The notes under the pieces are model-generated. The model was not told the origin of the DNA. It ran no database searches and worked only from the letters and a program-made list of their open reading frames with translations. From Chlamydiales bacterium (lineage in GTDB: Bacteria > Chlamydiota > Chlamydiia > Chlamydiales > JAJFMA01): DNA of 50,962 bases. The translations under genes and the position numbers were made by a program. Positions 27,030 to 36,849 of this stretch are shown piece by piece (positions within the stretch are counted from its first letter, which is position 1; every line of letters starts with the position of its first letter). The stretch is from positions 1 through 50,962 of the forward strand of contig JAUXSF010000003.1 in assembly GCA_030679955.1 (NCBI GenBank). Reading direction: 5' to 3'.

Positions 27030-27566
27030 ATGAAGTCAGGAATCATGATGTTAGTGGTGGCAATGAGTTTATCCACAGCGGTATATGCGGACGATGCAGC
27101 GGACCATAAGCTCACCCAAGATGTACAAGAGGCTTTGAAAGGCGGGATGATGCACAAGGAATACCCCATGGTTACCGCAGAAGCCAAAGATGGTAAGGTT
27201 ACCCTTAAAGGTACAGTGAGTACCTTAGAGGAAAAAAAGGATCTTGAAACTCGTGTAAATGATGTCGATGGCGTTACTGGGGTTGACAACGAAGTCGAAG
27301 TAAACCCTGCCAGTGGCGATGGTAAAACAACCGACAGCTCTTCGTCAGCTTTGGATGTGAAAGTTCGCAAAGCCTTGAAGGGCGGAATGTTTGGTAAAGC
27401 GTACGACACAGTTACATTCGATATTGGTAGTGGAGGTAAGGTCACCTTGAAAGGTGCTGTATCTTCAACCGATGACAAAACTGATGTTGAGGAACGAATC
27501 CGCGATGTGGAAGGTGTCACCGACGTTGACAATCAGATTGAAGTTAATGAAGAAATGGATGACTAG
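27030..27566 (+). CDS. Exported protein with two BON domains (OsmY-like)
   Basis: A 178-residue protein. Residues 1-20 form a signal peptide ending AVYA. Two BON domains follow (about 27-92 and 110-173), each with the KVTLKG strand and the G-V-x-x-V-D-N ending (GVTGVDNEVEV, GVTDVDNQIEV). They resemble each other and share LKGGM near their starts, so they arose by duplication. BON domains bind phospholipid or peptidoglycan-associated surfaces in the periplasm; OsmY-type proteins are stress-induced. AGGAGGG precedes ATG closely. The tail is acidic. It converges on ppa across a GC-rich hairpin. Confidence 0.88.
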   Translation: MKSGIMMLVVAMSLSTAVYADDAADHKLTQDVQEALKGGMMHKEYPMVTAEAKDGKVTLKGTVSTLEEKKDLETRVNDVDGVTGVDNEVEVNPASGDGKTTDSSSSALDVKVRKALKGGMFGKAYDTVTFDIGSGGKVTLKGAVSSTDDKTDVEERIRDVEGVTDVDNQIEVNEEMDD

Positions 27567-27576
27567 TTCGTGTGCT

Positions 27577-27602
27577 GGGGAAGGGGCCCCTACCCCTTCC
27601 CC
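27577..27602. terminator. Bidirectional hairpin between BON gene and ppa
   Basis: GGGGAAGGGG-CCCCTA-CCCCTTCCCC, a perfect 10-bp stem lying 10 bp from each convergent stop codon. No long T-run, but the position argues for termination in both directions. Confidence 0.65.
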
Positions 27603-27613
27603 CATTCAATCAA

Positions 27614-28234
27614 TCACTTCTTAGAAAATTTATTCTTGTAGTCCTGATGCCCTAAGTCGATCACTTTGCGTGCTTCTATATGCCCGTAGATTTCATCTAT
27701 CTGAACCTTACTTTCCCCTCTCTCCGGAGTATCCTTATAGGTTAAAAAGTAATGTCGTAAGCGCTCTATCGATTGCGCTGGGCATTCCGAGATATCCTTC
27801 AAATGTCCGTAGATGAAGTCGCCGACTAACACAGCGATGATCTTATCGTCAGCTTCCTCTCCATCCAGTAAGCGAAAGCCCCCAATGGGCACGGCGCTAA
27901 GGATAACGTCTCCTCGCGGAAGAACATTTTCTGTCAGGACGCAGACATCTAGTGGATCGTCATCACCCACGACTTTTTTGCGGCCTGTCTTTTTAGCGCA
28001 ATGTTGTGCCGTGAGTTTGCCGGAATAGGTTTGTGGCAGAAGCCCATAGAGTGTAGGGCATAGACTGGAGTATTTCTGTGGACGGTCTATCTTTAAAATG
28101 CCTGTGGCTTTATCCAGCTCATACTTAACAGTGTCAGTAGGGACAATCTCGATGTAGCAGTTCACAACTTTAGGGGCGTCGTCACCCAAAGATAGGTCAT
28201 GCCAAGGGTGAGATCGATACAGCATGTTCTTCAC
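27614..28234 (-). CDS. ppa: Inorganic pyrophosphatase (soluble, family I)
   Basis: About 206 residues. It hydrolyses pyrophosphate to phosphate, driving biosynthesis in the cytosol. [10 protein letters not shown] is the family I signature with metal-binding aspartates. HPWHDLSLG, the [18 protein letters not shown] segment and [11 protein letters not shown] follow the chlamydial form of the enzyme closely from memory, which makes this gene the best lineage marker in the window. GTG at 28234 is preferred because GGAGG lies 5 nt upstream; ATG 28225 and GTG 28246 are in frame. It is divergent from the P-ATPase gene. Confidence 0.93.
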   Translation of the reverse strand: MKNMLYRSHPWHDLSLGDDAPKVVNCYIEIVPTDTVKYELDKATGILKIDRPQKYSSLCPTLYGLLPQTYSGKLTAQHCAKKTGRKKVVGDDDPLDVCVLTENVLPRGDVILSAVPIGGFRLLDGEEADDKIIAVLVGDFIYGHLKDISECPAQSIERLRHYFLTYKDTPERGESKVQIDEIYGHIEARKVIDLGHQDYKNKFSKK

Positions 28235-28345
28235 AGTAGCCTCCACGTTTGTTTCGAAGGTAGAATCTTGGCAAATTTGCGTCTACTAATAAGGTGCTCT
28301 TCACTCTATGGTAAAAAAAAAGTCCTACAAGATATGGTGGGCGTT

Positions 28346-30364
28346 ATGACTAGCGATTGTTGTTCCCACCAACCTTCACAAAGAACTCATCAGCCTAAGG
28401 ATGCGTGGTATACGTGCCCCATGCATCCCGAGGTTCAGCAGATAGGTCCCGGCTTCTGCCCTATTTGTGGCATGTCATTGGACCCCATGGATCTTGCTGT
28501 TAGTGAGGATGATACAGAGTATCGCGAGATGCTTCGAAGATTGTGGATATCGGTTATTCTGACTATTCCCGTGTTTATCCTTTCCATGGTTGATAGTTTC
28601 GCATGGATACAGCTGATTTTAAGCACTCCAGTGGTGTTGTGGGCGGGATGGCCATTTTTTCAACGCGCCTGGTTTTCGCTCGTCAATCGATCCCTTAACA
28701 TGTTTTCGCTGATCGCTCTTGGAGTTGGTACAGCGTTTGTGTCGAGCGTTGTGGCGGTTATCTTGCCTGGGATGGATAACCTATTCCTCTATTTTGAGGC
28801 GGCGTGTGTCATCACCGTATTGGTGATAGTGGGACAGGTTCTAGAACTTAAAGCTAAAAGCCAAACAGGACATGCCATCAAGGCACTGCTAGGACGTGCA
28901 GCAAAGACTGCTCACGTGTTGCGCGACGGTCAAGAGAGCGATGTTCACATCGATGAAGTAAAGGTTGGCGATTTGCTGCGAGTTAAGCCAGGAGAGAAAG
29001 TCCCTGTTGACGGCACGGTAAAAGATGGTCTTAGTTATGTTGACGAATCGATGATTACAGGCGAGTCTTTGCCTGTCCAGGTACGCGCTGACAGCAAGGT
29101 AACGGGCGGCACCATCAACCAGCAAGGCAGCTTTGTGATGATGGCGCAACGAGTCGGCAATGAGACTTTGCTGGCTCGCATTGTACAGATGGTTTCGGAC
29201 GCGCAGCGCAGTCGCGCACCTATCCAGCGTTTGGCGGATCAAATTGCTGGATACTTTGTCCCCATCGTCATATTAATTGCGTTGGTCACATTTATTACAT
29301 GGTTTTTCATAGGGCCAGAGCCACGTTATATGCATGCGTTGGCTAATGCTGTAGCTGTTCTTATTATCGCCTGTCCTTGTGCCTTGGGCTTGGCTACCCC
29401 TATGTCCATTATGGTGGGAGTAGGAAGGGGAGCGCAGATGGGAGTCTTGATAAAGAATGCGGAAGCTCTCGAGATTTTAGAGAAGGTTAATACTATTGTC
29501 CTGGACAAAACCGGTACGCTGACAGAAGGAAAACCCAAAGTCACACACATTGAGAGTGCTAATCCTGATGAGCTTTTGCGCCTAGCGGCTGCGGTGGAAG
29601 CACATAGTGAACATCCCATTGCTCTAGCAATCGTGCAAGAGGCCCGTTCAAAGCAAGTGACTATTCCCGAGGTGAAAGATTTTCAATCGACCACAGGAAA
29701 GGGCGTCGAAGGTGTTGTTGAGGGTAGAAAAATTCGCATTGGTAAATCGGCGGATGCTGCAATAAATGTCGAAGTTGATGGGCAAGTTGTAGGATCGATT
29801 TCAATCTCTGATCCAATCAAGGAGTCGACTAAGCCTGCAATCGCGCAGCTACATCGGCTTGGTATTCGAGTCATCATGTTGACGGGGGATAATGAGGTCA
29901 CCGCCAAAGCAGTTGCCGAACAAACCAATATCGACGAATTCTACGCTGGTGTGGATCCTAAGGACAAACATGCCCTTGTGCGTCGTTTGCGCGCAGAAGG
30001 ACATGTTGTTGCTATGGTGGGCGATGGGATCAATGACGCCCCAGCATTAGCTGCAGCGGATGTTGGTATTGCCATGGGCACAGGAACTGATGTCGCCATG
30101 GAGAGTGCTGGTGTCACTTTGGTAAAAGGCGACCTTATGGGTGTTGTGCGAGCTATCGCCTTAAGTAAGGCTACAATGAAAAATATTAGGCAGAATTTGT
30201 TTTTCGCGTTTGTATATAACGCAGCGGGGATACCTATCGCTGCTGGTGTGCTGTATCCGGTGTTTGGGTTGTTGCTAAACCCTATGATCGCTGGTGCAGC
30301 GATGGCGTTGAGTTCGGTTTCGGTGATCACAAATGCTCTTAGGTTAAACCGTGTTAAGCTGTAG
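28346..30364 (+). CDS. copA: P1B-type heavy-metal ATPase, copper-type
   Basis: About 672 residues from ATG 28346, with GGTGGG 5 nt upstream; ATG 28334 is also possible. The N-terminus has a Cys/His-rich heavy-metal-binding domain, YTCPMHPEV...[10 protein letters not shown], instead of a CxxC HMA domain. Then come the membrane helices, MITGESLPV (actuator TGE), the CPC metal-binding motif (Cys343), DKTGTLTEG with phosphorylated Asp387, SEHPIALAI (the HP motif), and [11 protein letters not shown]. These are all catalytic elements of a Cu(I)-exporting P1B ATPase. It pumps copper or silver out of the cytosol, useful against host metal poisoning. No regulator or copper chaperone is adjacent. Confidence 0.93.
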   Translation: MTSDCCSHQPSQRTHQPKDAWYTCPMHPEVQQIGPGFCPICGMSLDPMDLAVSEDDTEYREMLRRLWISVILTIPVFILSMVDSFAWIQLILSTPVVLWAGWPFFQRAWFSLVNRSLNMFSLIALGVGTAFVSSVVAVILPGMDNLFLYFEAACVITVLVIVGQVLELKAKSQTGHAIKALLGRAAKTAHVLRDGQESDVHIDEVKVGDLLRVKPGEKVPVDGTVKDGLSYVDESMITGESLPVQVRADSKVTGGTINQQGSFVMMAQRVGNETLLARIVQMVSDAQRSRAPIQRLADQIAGYFVPIVILIALVTFITWFFIGPEPRYMHALANAVAVLIIACPCALGLATPMSIMVGVGRGAQMGVLIKNAEALEILEKVNTIVLDKTGTLTEGKPKVTHIESANPDELLRLAAAVEAHSEHPIALAIVQEARSKQVTIPEVKDFQSTTGKGVEGVVEGRKIRIGKSADAAINVEVDGQVVGSISISDPIKESTKPAIAQLHRLGIRVIMLTGDNEVTAKAVAEQTNIDEFYAGVDPKDKHALVRRLRAEGHVVAMVGDGINDAPALAAADVGIAMGTGTDVAMESAGVTLVKGDLMGVVRAIALSKATMKNIRQNLFFAFVYNAAGIPIAAGVLYPVFGLLLNPMIAGAAMALSSVSVITNALRLNRVKL

Positions 30365-30375
30365 GTGTTGGTGTT

Positions 30376-30810
30376 ATGAAAAATAACTTTAGTGTGCTGC
30401 TAGCTTTGGTTTTCTTTGGGCTTGTTTTTACGAGCCAAATATCCTATCCACCCCAAGATCGCTCTTTTGTCATCATCGACATGCAGCTAGCATCGCCATT
30501 TGATGATCCGGAACACTACCTAGAAGATTACATACGCGTTCGAGAGGCCCTGCAAACACAACGTGTAAATGTAGTTGGCGCGCCAAATACCCCTAACATT
30601 CGATTTTCCGCTTATCGCACTGTAGAGGGCATCAGCCCAAACACCTGTAGAAGCATTTGGGTGGTGCGCACTACAATCGTTGGCGATGCCGCTGAGGGAG
30701 TGGCACGAGTCATCCCCTGCGACCAAGCGCAGCAGCTGGGTATTCCTCTTTCAGGACCGATGCGCTTTTCACCCATGTGGTGGCCGGACCTATCCTCTCC
30801 TCGGGAGTAG
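30376..30810 (+). CDS. Small exported hypothetical protein
   Basis: A 144-residue protein with an N-terminal hydrophobic segment (FSVLLALVFFGLVFTSQISY) that looks like a signal peptide or anchor. The mature part has two cysteines (NTC and IPC) that could form a disulphide, and ends in a Trp/Pro-rich stretch FSPMWWPDL. No known domain. It starts 11 bases after the copper ATPase stop, so it is probably co-transcribed and could be a periplasmic partner, though no metal motif is seen. Its 3' end overlaps the convergent SNF2-like gene by 21 bp. The ribosome-binding site is weak. Confidence 0.65.
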   Translation: MKNNFSVLLALVFFGLVFTSQISYPPQDRSFVIIDMQLASPFDDPEHYLEDYIRVREALQTQRVNVVGAPNTPNIRFSAYRTVEGISPNTCRSIWVVRTTIVGDAAEGVARVIPCDQAQQLGIPLSGPMRFSPMWWPDLSSPRE

Positions 30811-33800
30811 GATGTCGTAGCAGATACGGCCATCAAGCATGCTTCGACCCAGCTCGATCGTTCTTGGTTTGCCTGGATTGTAAGTGTCGACCAACACGTA
30901 CGCGCCACTTGGGTCGCGATCGTGAACCTTTATAGTGTAGTCGTTTTCCCACTCAGCGGCCTGGTTAGAACCGTCCTCTAACTGAGAGAGGATTCTTGCA
31001 ATTTTGATTTGTGTCGTGTCACCGATGTCTAACGTGTGTTCTCGAATAGCTGTTGCAAGATCCAAATTCTTGATAGCATCGCACAGAGTGGCAAAGCTGG
31101 TGCGATCGTTTTGCTTATCTATCAAGATCGCAGCGAGAATTGCTGTTTGTCGCGACCAATCGATGGGTGTGGGTAGAACAACCTTTGACGGTCGCGGTCT
31201 CACTGAATCCACCTTTTGCTGCAAAGCTTCAATGGTGGTACGTTCCTTGATAACGTTTAGGTCATTTTGTAAACGCTCACATTTCTGATGGACAGCGCCA
31301 AGAGTGCCCACCTCGGAGTTGTTTAGGAAGGCGTGCGTGCACATTTTATTCATGAGCTGCAGCCATAGACTGTAACGTTCTTCTAAAGTGATGTTATCGT
31401 CTAACAGAATGCGGTCCCATAGCTTCTTCTCATCGCGCACAACATCGACATGATGCGAGAGGAAAGTATCGAAGGCCAAAAAGTAGATATTCTTGATTCC
31501 TACATGATTCACACGGACGCAACGCGCCCATGCTTGATCATCCTCAGAAGGATTATAGCTGGGCGAGGCGATGATGCACGTATTGGGTTCAGGAATATTT
31601 AGGCCGTAGCGCCCTGTTTTCTTAAGGATAATGATGACGCGTGGGTGTCCCTCGCTTCGTCTGAACTCATCGATCATTTGGTCGCGTTCGGTTTGGTCTA
31701 CGGCACCTTCGTAAACTGTGATTACAGGCCTATTGGCCTGATAGCGCTGCTCCAGCATTGCTTTAAGGGAATATGCCTCCGCTATGTGGTCAACGAAGAT
31801 AATTTCTTTCTCATTGTTTTCCATGACACGAACGACAGGCTCAGCTTCCACCAACGCCGAAAGGACGGGTGAGAACTGGACCGTTGCAGCAACCTCTTCA
31901 GGGGCGGCAGCTTTAATCTTGGCTATGAGGGCATTCAGCTCTGGAGAATTGCGCTGCAGGTTTCTCAGCGATGGGTCAAGCAAGGTACGCTGACCTGCTT
32001 TCCAGAACGTAAAATGGCCGTCCACCCTGCGGTTAGCATGTATTTGGCCGAGAACTGCTTTCACTTGGTCACTAATTGTACCTTGAATTTTATGAAAGCG
32101 AGCTTCTGGGATACGGTTATTCCAGTCTTCTTTGACATCCTCTTTGCGTACTCGACGCACCACCTTACGCAGCGTTTCACCCAAGACAGCATGGTAGGCA
32201 AAGGATCGGTTAACCGCTTCCATTTGCGTATTGATGTCTGGATTGTCCGAACAAAGAGCCCCAACGGCTTGATTAACGGTTAGTGTTAAGGCAGCATGCT
32301 CCGAGGCGGGCATTAGTTCGTCGCCATTTGGCAGTTTCACTAAGGTCCAAAGCTCGGCAAGGCTGTTTTGGAATGGCGTGCCTGAAAATGGCTGAAAGTG
32401 TGTTTTGTGGCCTTTTTGAGCCGCTTGAACCCTTTTAATCATTTTGTGGCATTCATTTTTGGGATCATGATAGCGATCGGCTTCATCCATGGCCACTATG
32501 GAGAGATGTATATCGCTGAGCAGCTTTTCGTTATGCGGATCAATCGCTTCTGCAGAGGTAATGATGATACCGGAGGTTGGCTTGTTTCTCAGGCAGGCTT
32601 CTAGGTCGGAGGTATTCTGAGCCATGTGTAGGCTCCCTGCTGAAACGCTAGTCAACGCTCTTGCTGACTGCAGATCGTAATGTGAGTAATCGGTTACTGT
32701 TCTACCTGGGTGGAAGGATAGCATTTGGTTCAATCGCTCTAGACAGTCCCAATAGTTGCCCTCAAATGGCTTGACAGCGATGTTGCCATGGATGTCTATT
32801 TGAAGGCCTGGCTGACTACCAGCTGTTATCTCGTTAATGAGGCTCTCTTTCCATGCGGGAACACGTGAAAGCTGGTCGATGTGGTATGCTGCTGCCTCTT
32901 TTACTGCTTTTGCCAGGGGCTCTGAGTACTTGGGGAGGATCTCATGGCCGATGGCCATCTTTCTATTCAAAAGGCATGGAAGTACGCTCACAAGTGTTTG
33001 TGCCAAAACACTTAGCTTTACAGCTGGATGATTATGCTCCGCCGCATGCGACAAAGTTTTAACGAGGTCTTTATCGATATCGTCTCCCTTGCGGCTTCTT
33101 ACTAACCATGCGGTGCGTTGTGATTCCATCCAAGCCTTTTGCAGCTCTTCCATCGATTGAATGATAAGCGAGACGGGTTCTAGAACCAGGTTTACACCTT
33201 CGCGTCCTTTTGCGACCATTTGAGCCAGCCACTCAAAAATCATGTAGCTTTTTCCCAGGCCCATTTCCGCCGCTAAGAAGTTGCTGAGGCCATGGTTAGC
33301 GAAGGCTAGCATTGTTCCCACTTCGCGCTTTTGGTAGGGCTTCAGCAGTGTGTTATAAGGTGTGATGGATATATCTTCGATATTTGCTACCGCTTCTGCT
33401 AAGGGTAGATTCAACGGCTGGGCCGTTTTTAGCAGGCGTATCTTACCGTCTTCTCGCAATACGGCTCTTTCTAAATTTGCGATCGTGTGGATGCCCAGAG
33501 CTTCGTGTAGGTTATCCCAGGAGATGTTGGGGACGACAGTATCTCCAAAAGACAGCGTTGGTTGTACGGGAATATTCGGGTGTTGTTTGTGTTGTTGCGT
33601 CGCAGGTTCAGCAATATCCATCGCTTCTGCTGGTTGTCCGGAGATAGGATGATAGCTACCACTTACCTCGTAGTCAGTATTTCGCCCGGAAGAACTTCCT
33701 TCACTAAGACCCGTTTTACGTTTTTTATGATGTGGTGCATTAGGCAGCTCGGGTAGATCCGAACTAGCCCGTTTCCGACCTGCTAATCTTCCCGGACCAT

Positions 33801-36498
33801 CGCTCTCGAGCTCTCTTGTAGCAACGGCGCTTTCTCCTTGGACGACGGTTTCCTCTGCCTGTTCCTGTACCGTTAGTTGGATGCGCGGAGCTATCAAAAC
33901 AGACCCTGAAAGGCGTTTCAAGAGCGGTAGGTCGGCTGCTTCAAAGCGAGCAATGAGATCATCGCCCTCACGTTGTATTTCGATGTTAGCCGCATTTGAA
34001 TGCAGAGCTTGGCGAGTTAGCTGTGCATTAAAGTCCTTCTCTAAGCCTTCTAGCCGCTTTCCCACGACCTTGGCTCGGTAGATTTCAGCACGAATGGCAT
34101 CCTCGTCCTGAGAACATACCATGCAGGGCTTATAGGATACGGTATCATCCTCATGATGCAGAGCTAAAGCCAGTTGGGACGATCTCGTTTTTAGTTCCGC
34201 GATTTTTAGGTATAGCAGTGTCTGAGAAGTCTGTGCGAGCTGGTCATCCGTTAAATCTGCATGTCCGGAATGATCAGAGACACCGTTTTTTCGTGCCAAC
34301 AGCTGCTCCAAAGCTTGCTCAAAGCTCATACTAGTGCTCACGATACCAGCAGTTCTGTGTTTTGACCTGTCCGTGATGTTAAAATGCTCTAAAATATCCT
34401 GTAGAAGTGCTAGGCGTACTTTCCATGTGCTTTGATTACCTTCTCCCAACAGCTTTTTGATGGGCAGCAGAATAGCGTCTTTTTCTTCGGAAGATAGGTT
34501 CTCAAATCTAATCTCACATTTGCCACCGTGGTCAGCTAGCTCGTTAACCAAAGCAGTACAGGCCACTTTGTCTTTTAACCAATGCCTTTCTACGGCTGCC
34601 GCTAACTTTGTATAGAGCTTTGTTCCTTTGGCTATCTGGGCCGATGTCAATGTATGGATCACAGGGACGTTGGGTGCCACTGGAGGAAGTGTTGTCGCTG
34701 GTGTCCGTTGCGCTTGTAAAAAATCTAGAAATTCCCGAGTGGTTTCTTTAAACCCTGCTGGAATCTCTCCACTATTAAGCCTGTAAAAGAAGTTTTCAGC
34801 GGTGGCAGACCTCATCCACTTCATATTTGCCGATCGATTTGCAGGATAAAACAAGGGGATGAGGAGCTGGAAGTTTCGCCATTGTTGGCGTAATGATTCT
34901 ATTGGCCTTGTGCCTATCAAATATTCCTGCGTAGCTTTCATATTTTCATGCAAAAGCTTGTCTATCTCAGGGCTATCGTCGGGAACTCCATAGAAATGCT
35001 GCTGCCCTCGAATCAAATCCAAAGCGGTGCGCTTTATTTCCCAAGTTCCCCTTGGGATGAACGAGGAGCCCATTATAGTAACCGTGTGAGTGATGATGTT
35101 TTGAAAAGCGTTGGATTGGCTCAATAGTTCTCTACTGAACCGTGCCATCATGATATCTATCGCGGTGCCACAGGTCATCGTTAAGGTTTCTGTACAATGA
35201 GCATAATTTTGGTGAGTTTGCAACATCGCCGTTAGTTTTATGTGTGGCGTAAGGAAGGGTAACGCGCCTCGTCTAAGTATATTATAGATAGCCTCAGCTC
35301 CTTCTGGGTATTTTAGGTCATGCAGCACATAGTCTAAAAGCCTGATGCTTGGACTTTCATTACTATACCTAGTTGTCCCCAGTCGAATGTTACCGGTGCC
35401 ATTAAATTCACCCAGCTGCTTTACAACCCATGCGTAAAACTGTGATTCATGACTCGCTAAGGGCAAGTTAACATAGTTCCTTGGATCATATCCGTCAGGA
35501 ACCTTGATGTGTTGAATTTCAAGATGATTTATGGGTTGTACCAGTCCTGTTAAAAGAAAGGGTGTGATGTCTTTAAGAGTCGTGTGCGATGTCTGGATGG
35601 GATTTAATGATTGGTCGATTAGGTCGATAACGGGACCAAGCAAGTTGTCCTGTTTAATTACTAGTCTGGGCATATGTCCTTTCATAGCGCCTATTAAAAT
35701 ACGCAGTGAAGGTTGCGCAAGCCATAATAGATCGGCAGGTGGGGTACCTGGGTAGCTGTGACGGGCGACTTTCAATAGCGTGTTTATTTCGGAATTGATG
35801 CTACCTATCTCAATAGGCCGCGGGTCACTACTATCTAGGGCGTTCTGAACCTTTTTTAGGCGCTCTAACAAACTTCTCATCACCAGTCGTAGGTGATGTT
35901 GAGATGGCGGGTTTGCACCACGCAGGTAGCATCCTATTAGTTTTTTAATAGAGGTGTGAACTAATCTGATAACAGGCGCTTGCAAGTACTCTTCAACGAT
36001 CGGTTGATCGTCAAATGCAGGCACAGGAAAATCCTCCCAACCAAAACAAGTCGTTATTGCAAACTTAAGAAACTGACCATAATTCATTGCTAGAGTGGTC
36101 TCTGAGCTTTCCAAAACCACGCTAGCTTGTAAGTGTGCTTGCGGTATGGCATCGAGAAAGAATCTAAGCTTCTGCTGGTCATTAAGATTTAGTACTGCGT
36201 ACAAGGCTGCAATGTCATTTAGCTGCTCACAGTCTGGATTCACCGTGAAGCGTTTATCGCCAAAGGAAAGGACTAATGGCGCGGGGGCTTCTGCAAGTGC
36301 TCTTCGGCCGACCCAGCTAACCTGCTGTGGTACCTGAAGTGGCATGGCTGGTGGAAAACCCTCACGCGAGGGTGTGAACGGTACCGAGGCCTGGATTCTT
36401 AGGCCGCGAGGCAGTTCATCCTGCGGTGCTTGTGAACTGGTTGTTGAGGATAATGATTGAGCGGGCGTCTGAGTAAAGTTAAACCTTGTAGGATCCAT
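30790..36498 (-). CDS. Giant divergent SNF2-family ATPase with NLS-like segment
   Basis: A 1902-residue protein from ATG 36498. Residues 1-600 are a novel helical region. Around 904-928 lies GRKR, a 16-residue spacer and KKRK (925-928), a bipartite nuclear-localisation-like pattern. An SNF2-type helicase core follows (about 1050-1700): AAEMGLGKSYM (Walker A, K1083), MDEADRYHD (DEAD 1338-1341), FSGTPFQNSLAELW (motif III), then GRYGLNIPEP and DDQAWARCVRVNH (motifs V-VI). SNF2 proteins translocate on DNA to remodel protein-DNA contacts. The two ordinary chlamydial SNF2 proteins are shorter and lack such flanks. The C-terminal 150 residues (ending YDILLPRRG) and residues about 310-600 match the 536-residue neighbour, which lacks the ATPase. 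Probably a secreted, possibly nucleus-acting effector (inference). Confidence 0.88.
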   Translation of the reverse strand: MDPTRFNFTQTPAQSLSSTTSSQAPQDELPRGLRIQASVPFTPSREGFPPAMPLQVPQQVSWVGRRALAEAPAPLVLSFGDKRFTVNPDCEQLNDIAALYAVLNLNDQQKLRFFLDAIPQAHLQASVVLESSETTLAMNYGQFLKFAITTCFGWEDFPVPAFDDQPIVEEYLQAPVIRLVHTSIKKLIGCYLRGANPPSQHHLRLVMRSLLERLKKVQNALDSSDPRPIEIGSINSEINTLLKVARHSYPGTPPADLLWLAQPSLRILIGAMKGHMPRLVIKQDNLLGPVIDLIDQSLNPIQTSHTTLKDITPFLLTGLVQPINHLEIQHIKVPDGYDPRNYVNLPLASHESQFYAWVVKQLGEFNGTGNIRLGTTRYSNESPSIRLLDYVLHDLKYPEGAEAIYNILRRGALPFLTPHIKLTAMLQTHQNYAHCTETLTMTCGTAIDIMMARFSRELLSQSNAFQNIITHTVTIMGSSFIPRGTWEIKRTALDLIRGQQHFYGVPDDSPEIDKLLHENMKATQEYLIGTRPIESLRQQWRNFQLLIPLFYPANRSANMKWMRSATAENFFYRLNSGEIPAGFKETTREFLDFLQAQRTPATTLPPVAPNVPVIHTLTSAQIAKGTKLYTKLAAAVERHWLKDKVACTALVNELADHGGKCEIRFENLSSEEKDAILLPIKKLLGEGNQSTWKVRLALLQDILEHFNITDRSKHRTAGIVSTSMSFEQALEQLLARKNGVSDHSGHADLTDDQLAQTSQTLLYLKIAELKTRSSQLALALHHEDDTVSYKPCMVCSQDEDAIRAEIYRAKVVGKRLEGLEKDFNAQLTRQALHSNAANIEIQREGDDLIARFEAADLPLLKRLSGSVLIAPRIQLTVQEQAEETVVQGESAVATRELESDGPGRLAGRKRASSDLPELPNAPHHKKRKTGLSEGSSSGRNTDYEVSGSYHPISGQPAEAMDIAEPATQQHKQHPNIPVQPTLSFGDTVVPNISWDNLHEALGIHTIANLERAVLREDGKIRLLKTAQPLNLPLAEAVANIEDISITPYNTLLKPYQKREVGTMLAFANHGLSNFLAAEMGLGKSYMIFEWLAQMVAKGREGVNLVLEPVSLIIQSMEELQKAWMESQRTAWLVRSRKGDDIDKDLVKTLSHAAEHNHPAVKLSVLAQTLVSVLPCLLNRKMAIGHEILPKYSEPLAKAVKEAAAYHIDQLSRVPAWKESLINEITAGSQPGLQIDIHGNIAVKPFEGNYWDCLERLNQMLSFHPGRTVTDYSHYDLQSARALTSVSAGSLHMAQNTSDLEACLRNKPTSGIIITSAEAIDPHNEKLLSDIHLSIVAMDEADRYHDPKNECHKMIKRVQAAQKGHKTHFQPFSGTPFQNSLAELWTLVKLPNGDELMPASEHAALTLTVNQAVGALCSDNPDINTQMEAVNRSFAYHAVLGETLRKVVRRVRKEDVKEDWNNRIPEARFHKIQGTISDQVKAVLGQIHANRRVDGHFTFWKAGQRTLLDPSLRNLQRNSPELNALIAKIKAAAPEEVAATVQFSPVLSALVEAEPVVRVMENNEKEIIFVDHIAEAYSLKAMLEQRYQANRPVITVYEGAVDQTERDQMIDEFRRSEGHPRVIIILKKTGRYGLNIPEPNTCIIASPSYNPSEDDQAWARCVRVNHVGIKNIYFLAFDTFLSHHVDVVRDEKKLWDRILLDDNITLEERYSLWLQLMNKMCTHAFLNNSEVGTLGAVHQKCERLQNDLNVIKERTTIEALQQKVDSVRPRPSKVVLPTPIDWSRQTAILAAILIDKQNDRTSFATLCDAIKNLDLATAIREHTLDIGDTTQIKIARILSQLEDGSNQAAEWENDYTIKVHDRDPSGAYVLVDTYNPGKPRTIELGRSMLDGRICYDILLPRRG

Positions 36499-36656
36499 AG
36501 TATCTTTGGTTTTAGGGTTGTATTATAACTTAACGCACGAAGGAGGGGATAATTACTAAACTTTTGGTTTGTTTAGTTAATTGCTAAATTGATGTGAGTT
36601 TACTTAGTTAGTTAATTTAAATCAATTAATTTATTAAAATCGCCGCTATGAGAGGG

Positions 36657-36815
36657 TTTTTACCACAGAGGCCAGAGATGGAAGAGATGAAAGATATTTT
36701 TCCCCTATATACTGCTAGCAGTATATCTTAGAGTAGATTTAAAGTATTTTGCCTCAGCAAAATGCTTTCTTCATCTCTGTTCCTTCTCTGTGTCTCTGTG
36801 CCTCTGTGGTAAAAA
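36657..36815. repeat. Intergenic inverted-repeat element with nested palindromes
   Basis: The 351-bp gap 36499-36849 has no gene. A 16-nt perfect terminal inverted repeat (36657-36672, 36800-36815; TTTTTACCACAGAGGC) continues imperfectly inward as CACAGAG-type micro-repeats. Inside are a 20-nt perfect palindrome centred at 36716 (36707-36726) and an 11-bp hairpin (36741-36767). The A/T-rich flank 36499-36650 likely holds the SNF2-gene promoter, with no clear consensus. The ACCACAGAGGC repeat type is known to be dispersed in many bacteria. Confidence 0.65.
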
Positions 36816-36849
36816 AAAACTATGCAATGAACAGACTACAGGCGTTTGC

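Noticed and set aside
26930-27532. A 200-residue minus-strand ORF over the BON gene
   Set aside because: Its Ser/Thr/Val composition mirrors the BON codons; the plus-strand protein has a signal peptide and two clear domains.
28199-28345. Copper ATPase starting at 28199 (721 residues)
   Set aside because: This would overlap the start of ppa and add residues unlike the family; the CPMHP domain fits a start at 28334 or 28346.
30376-30810. Copper chaperone role for the protein after the copper ATPase
   Set aside because: There is no CxxC or Met-rich metal motif; only adjacency supports it.
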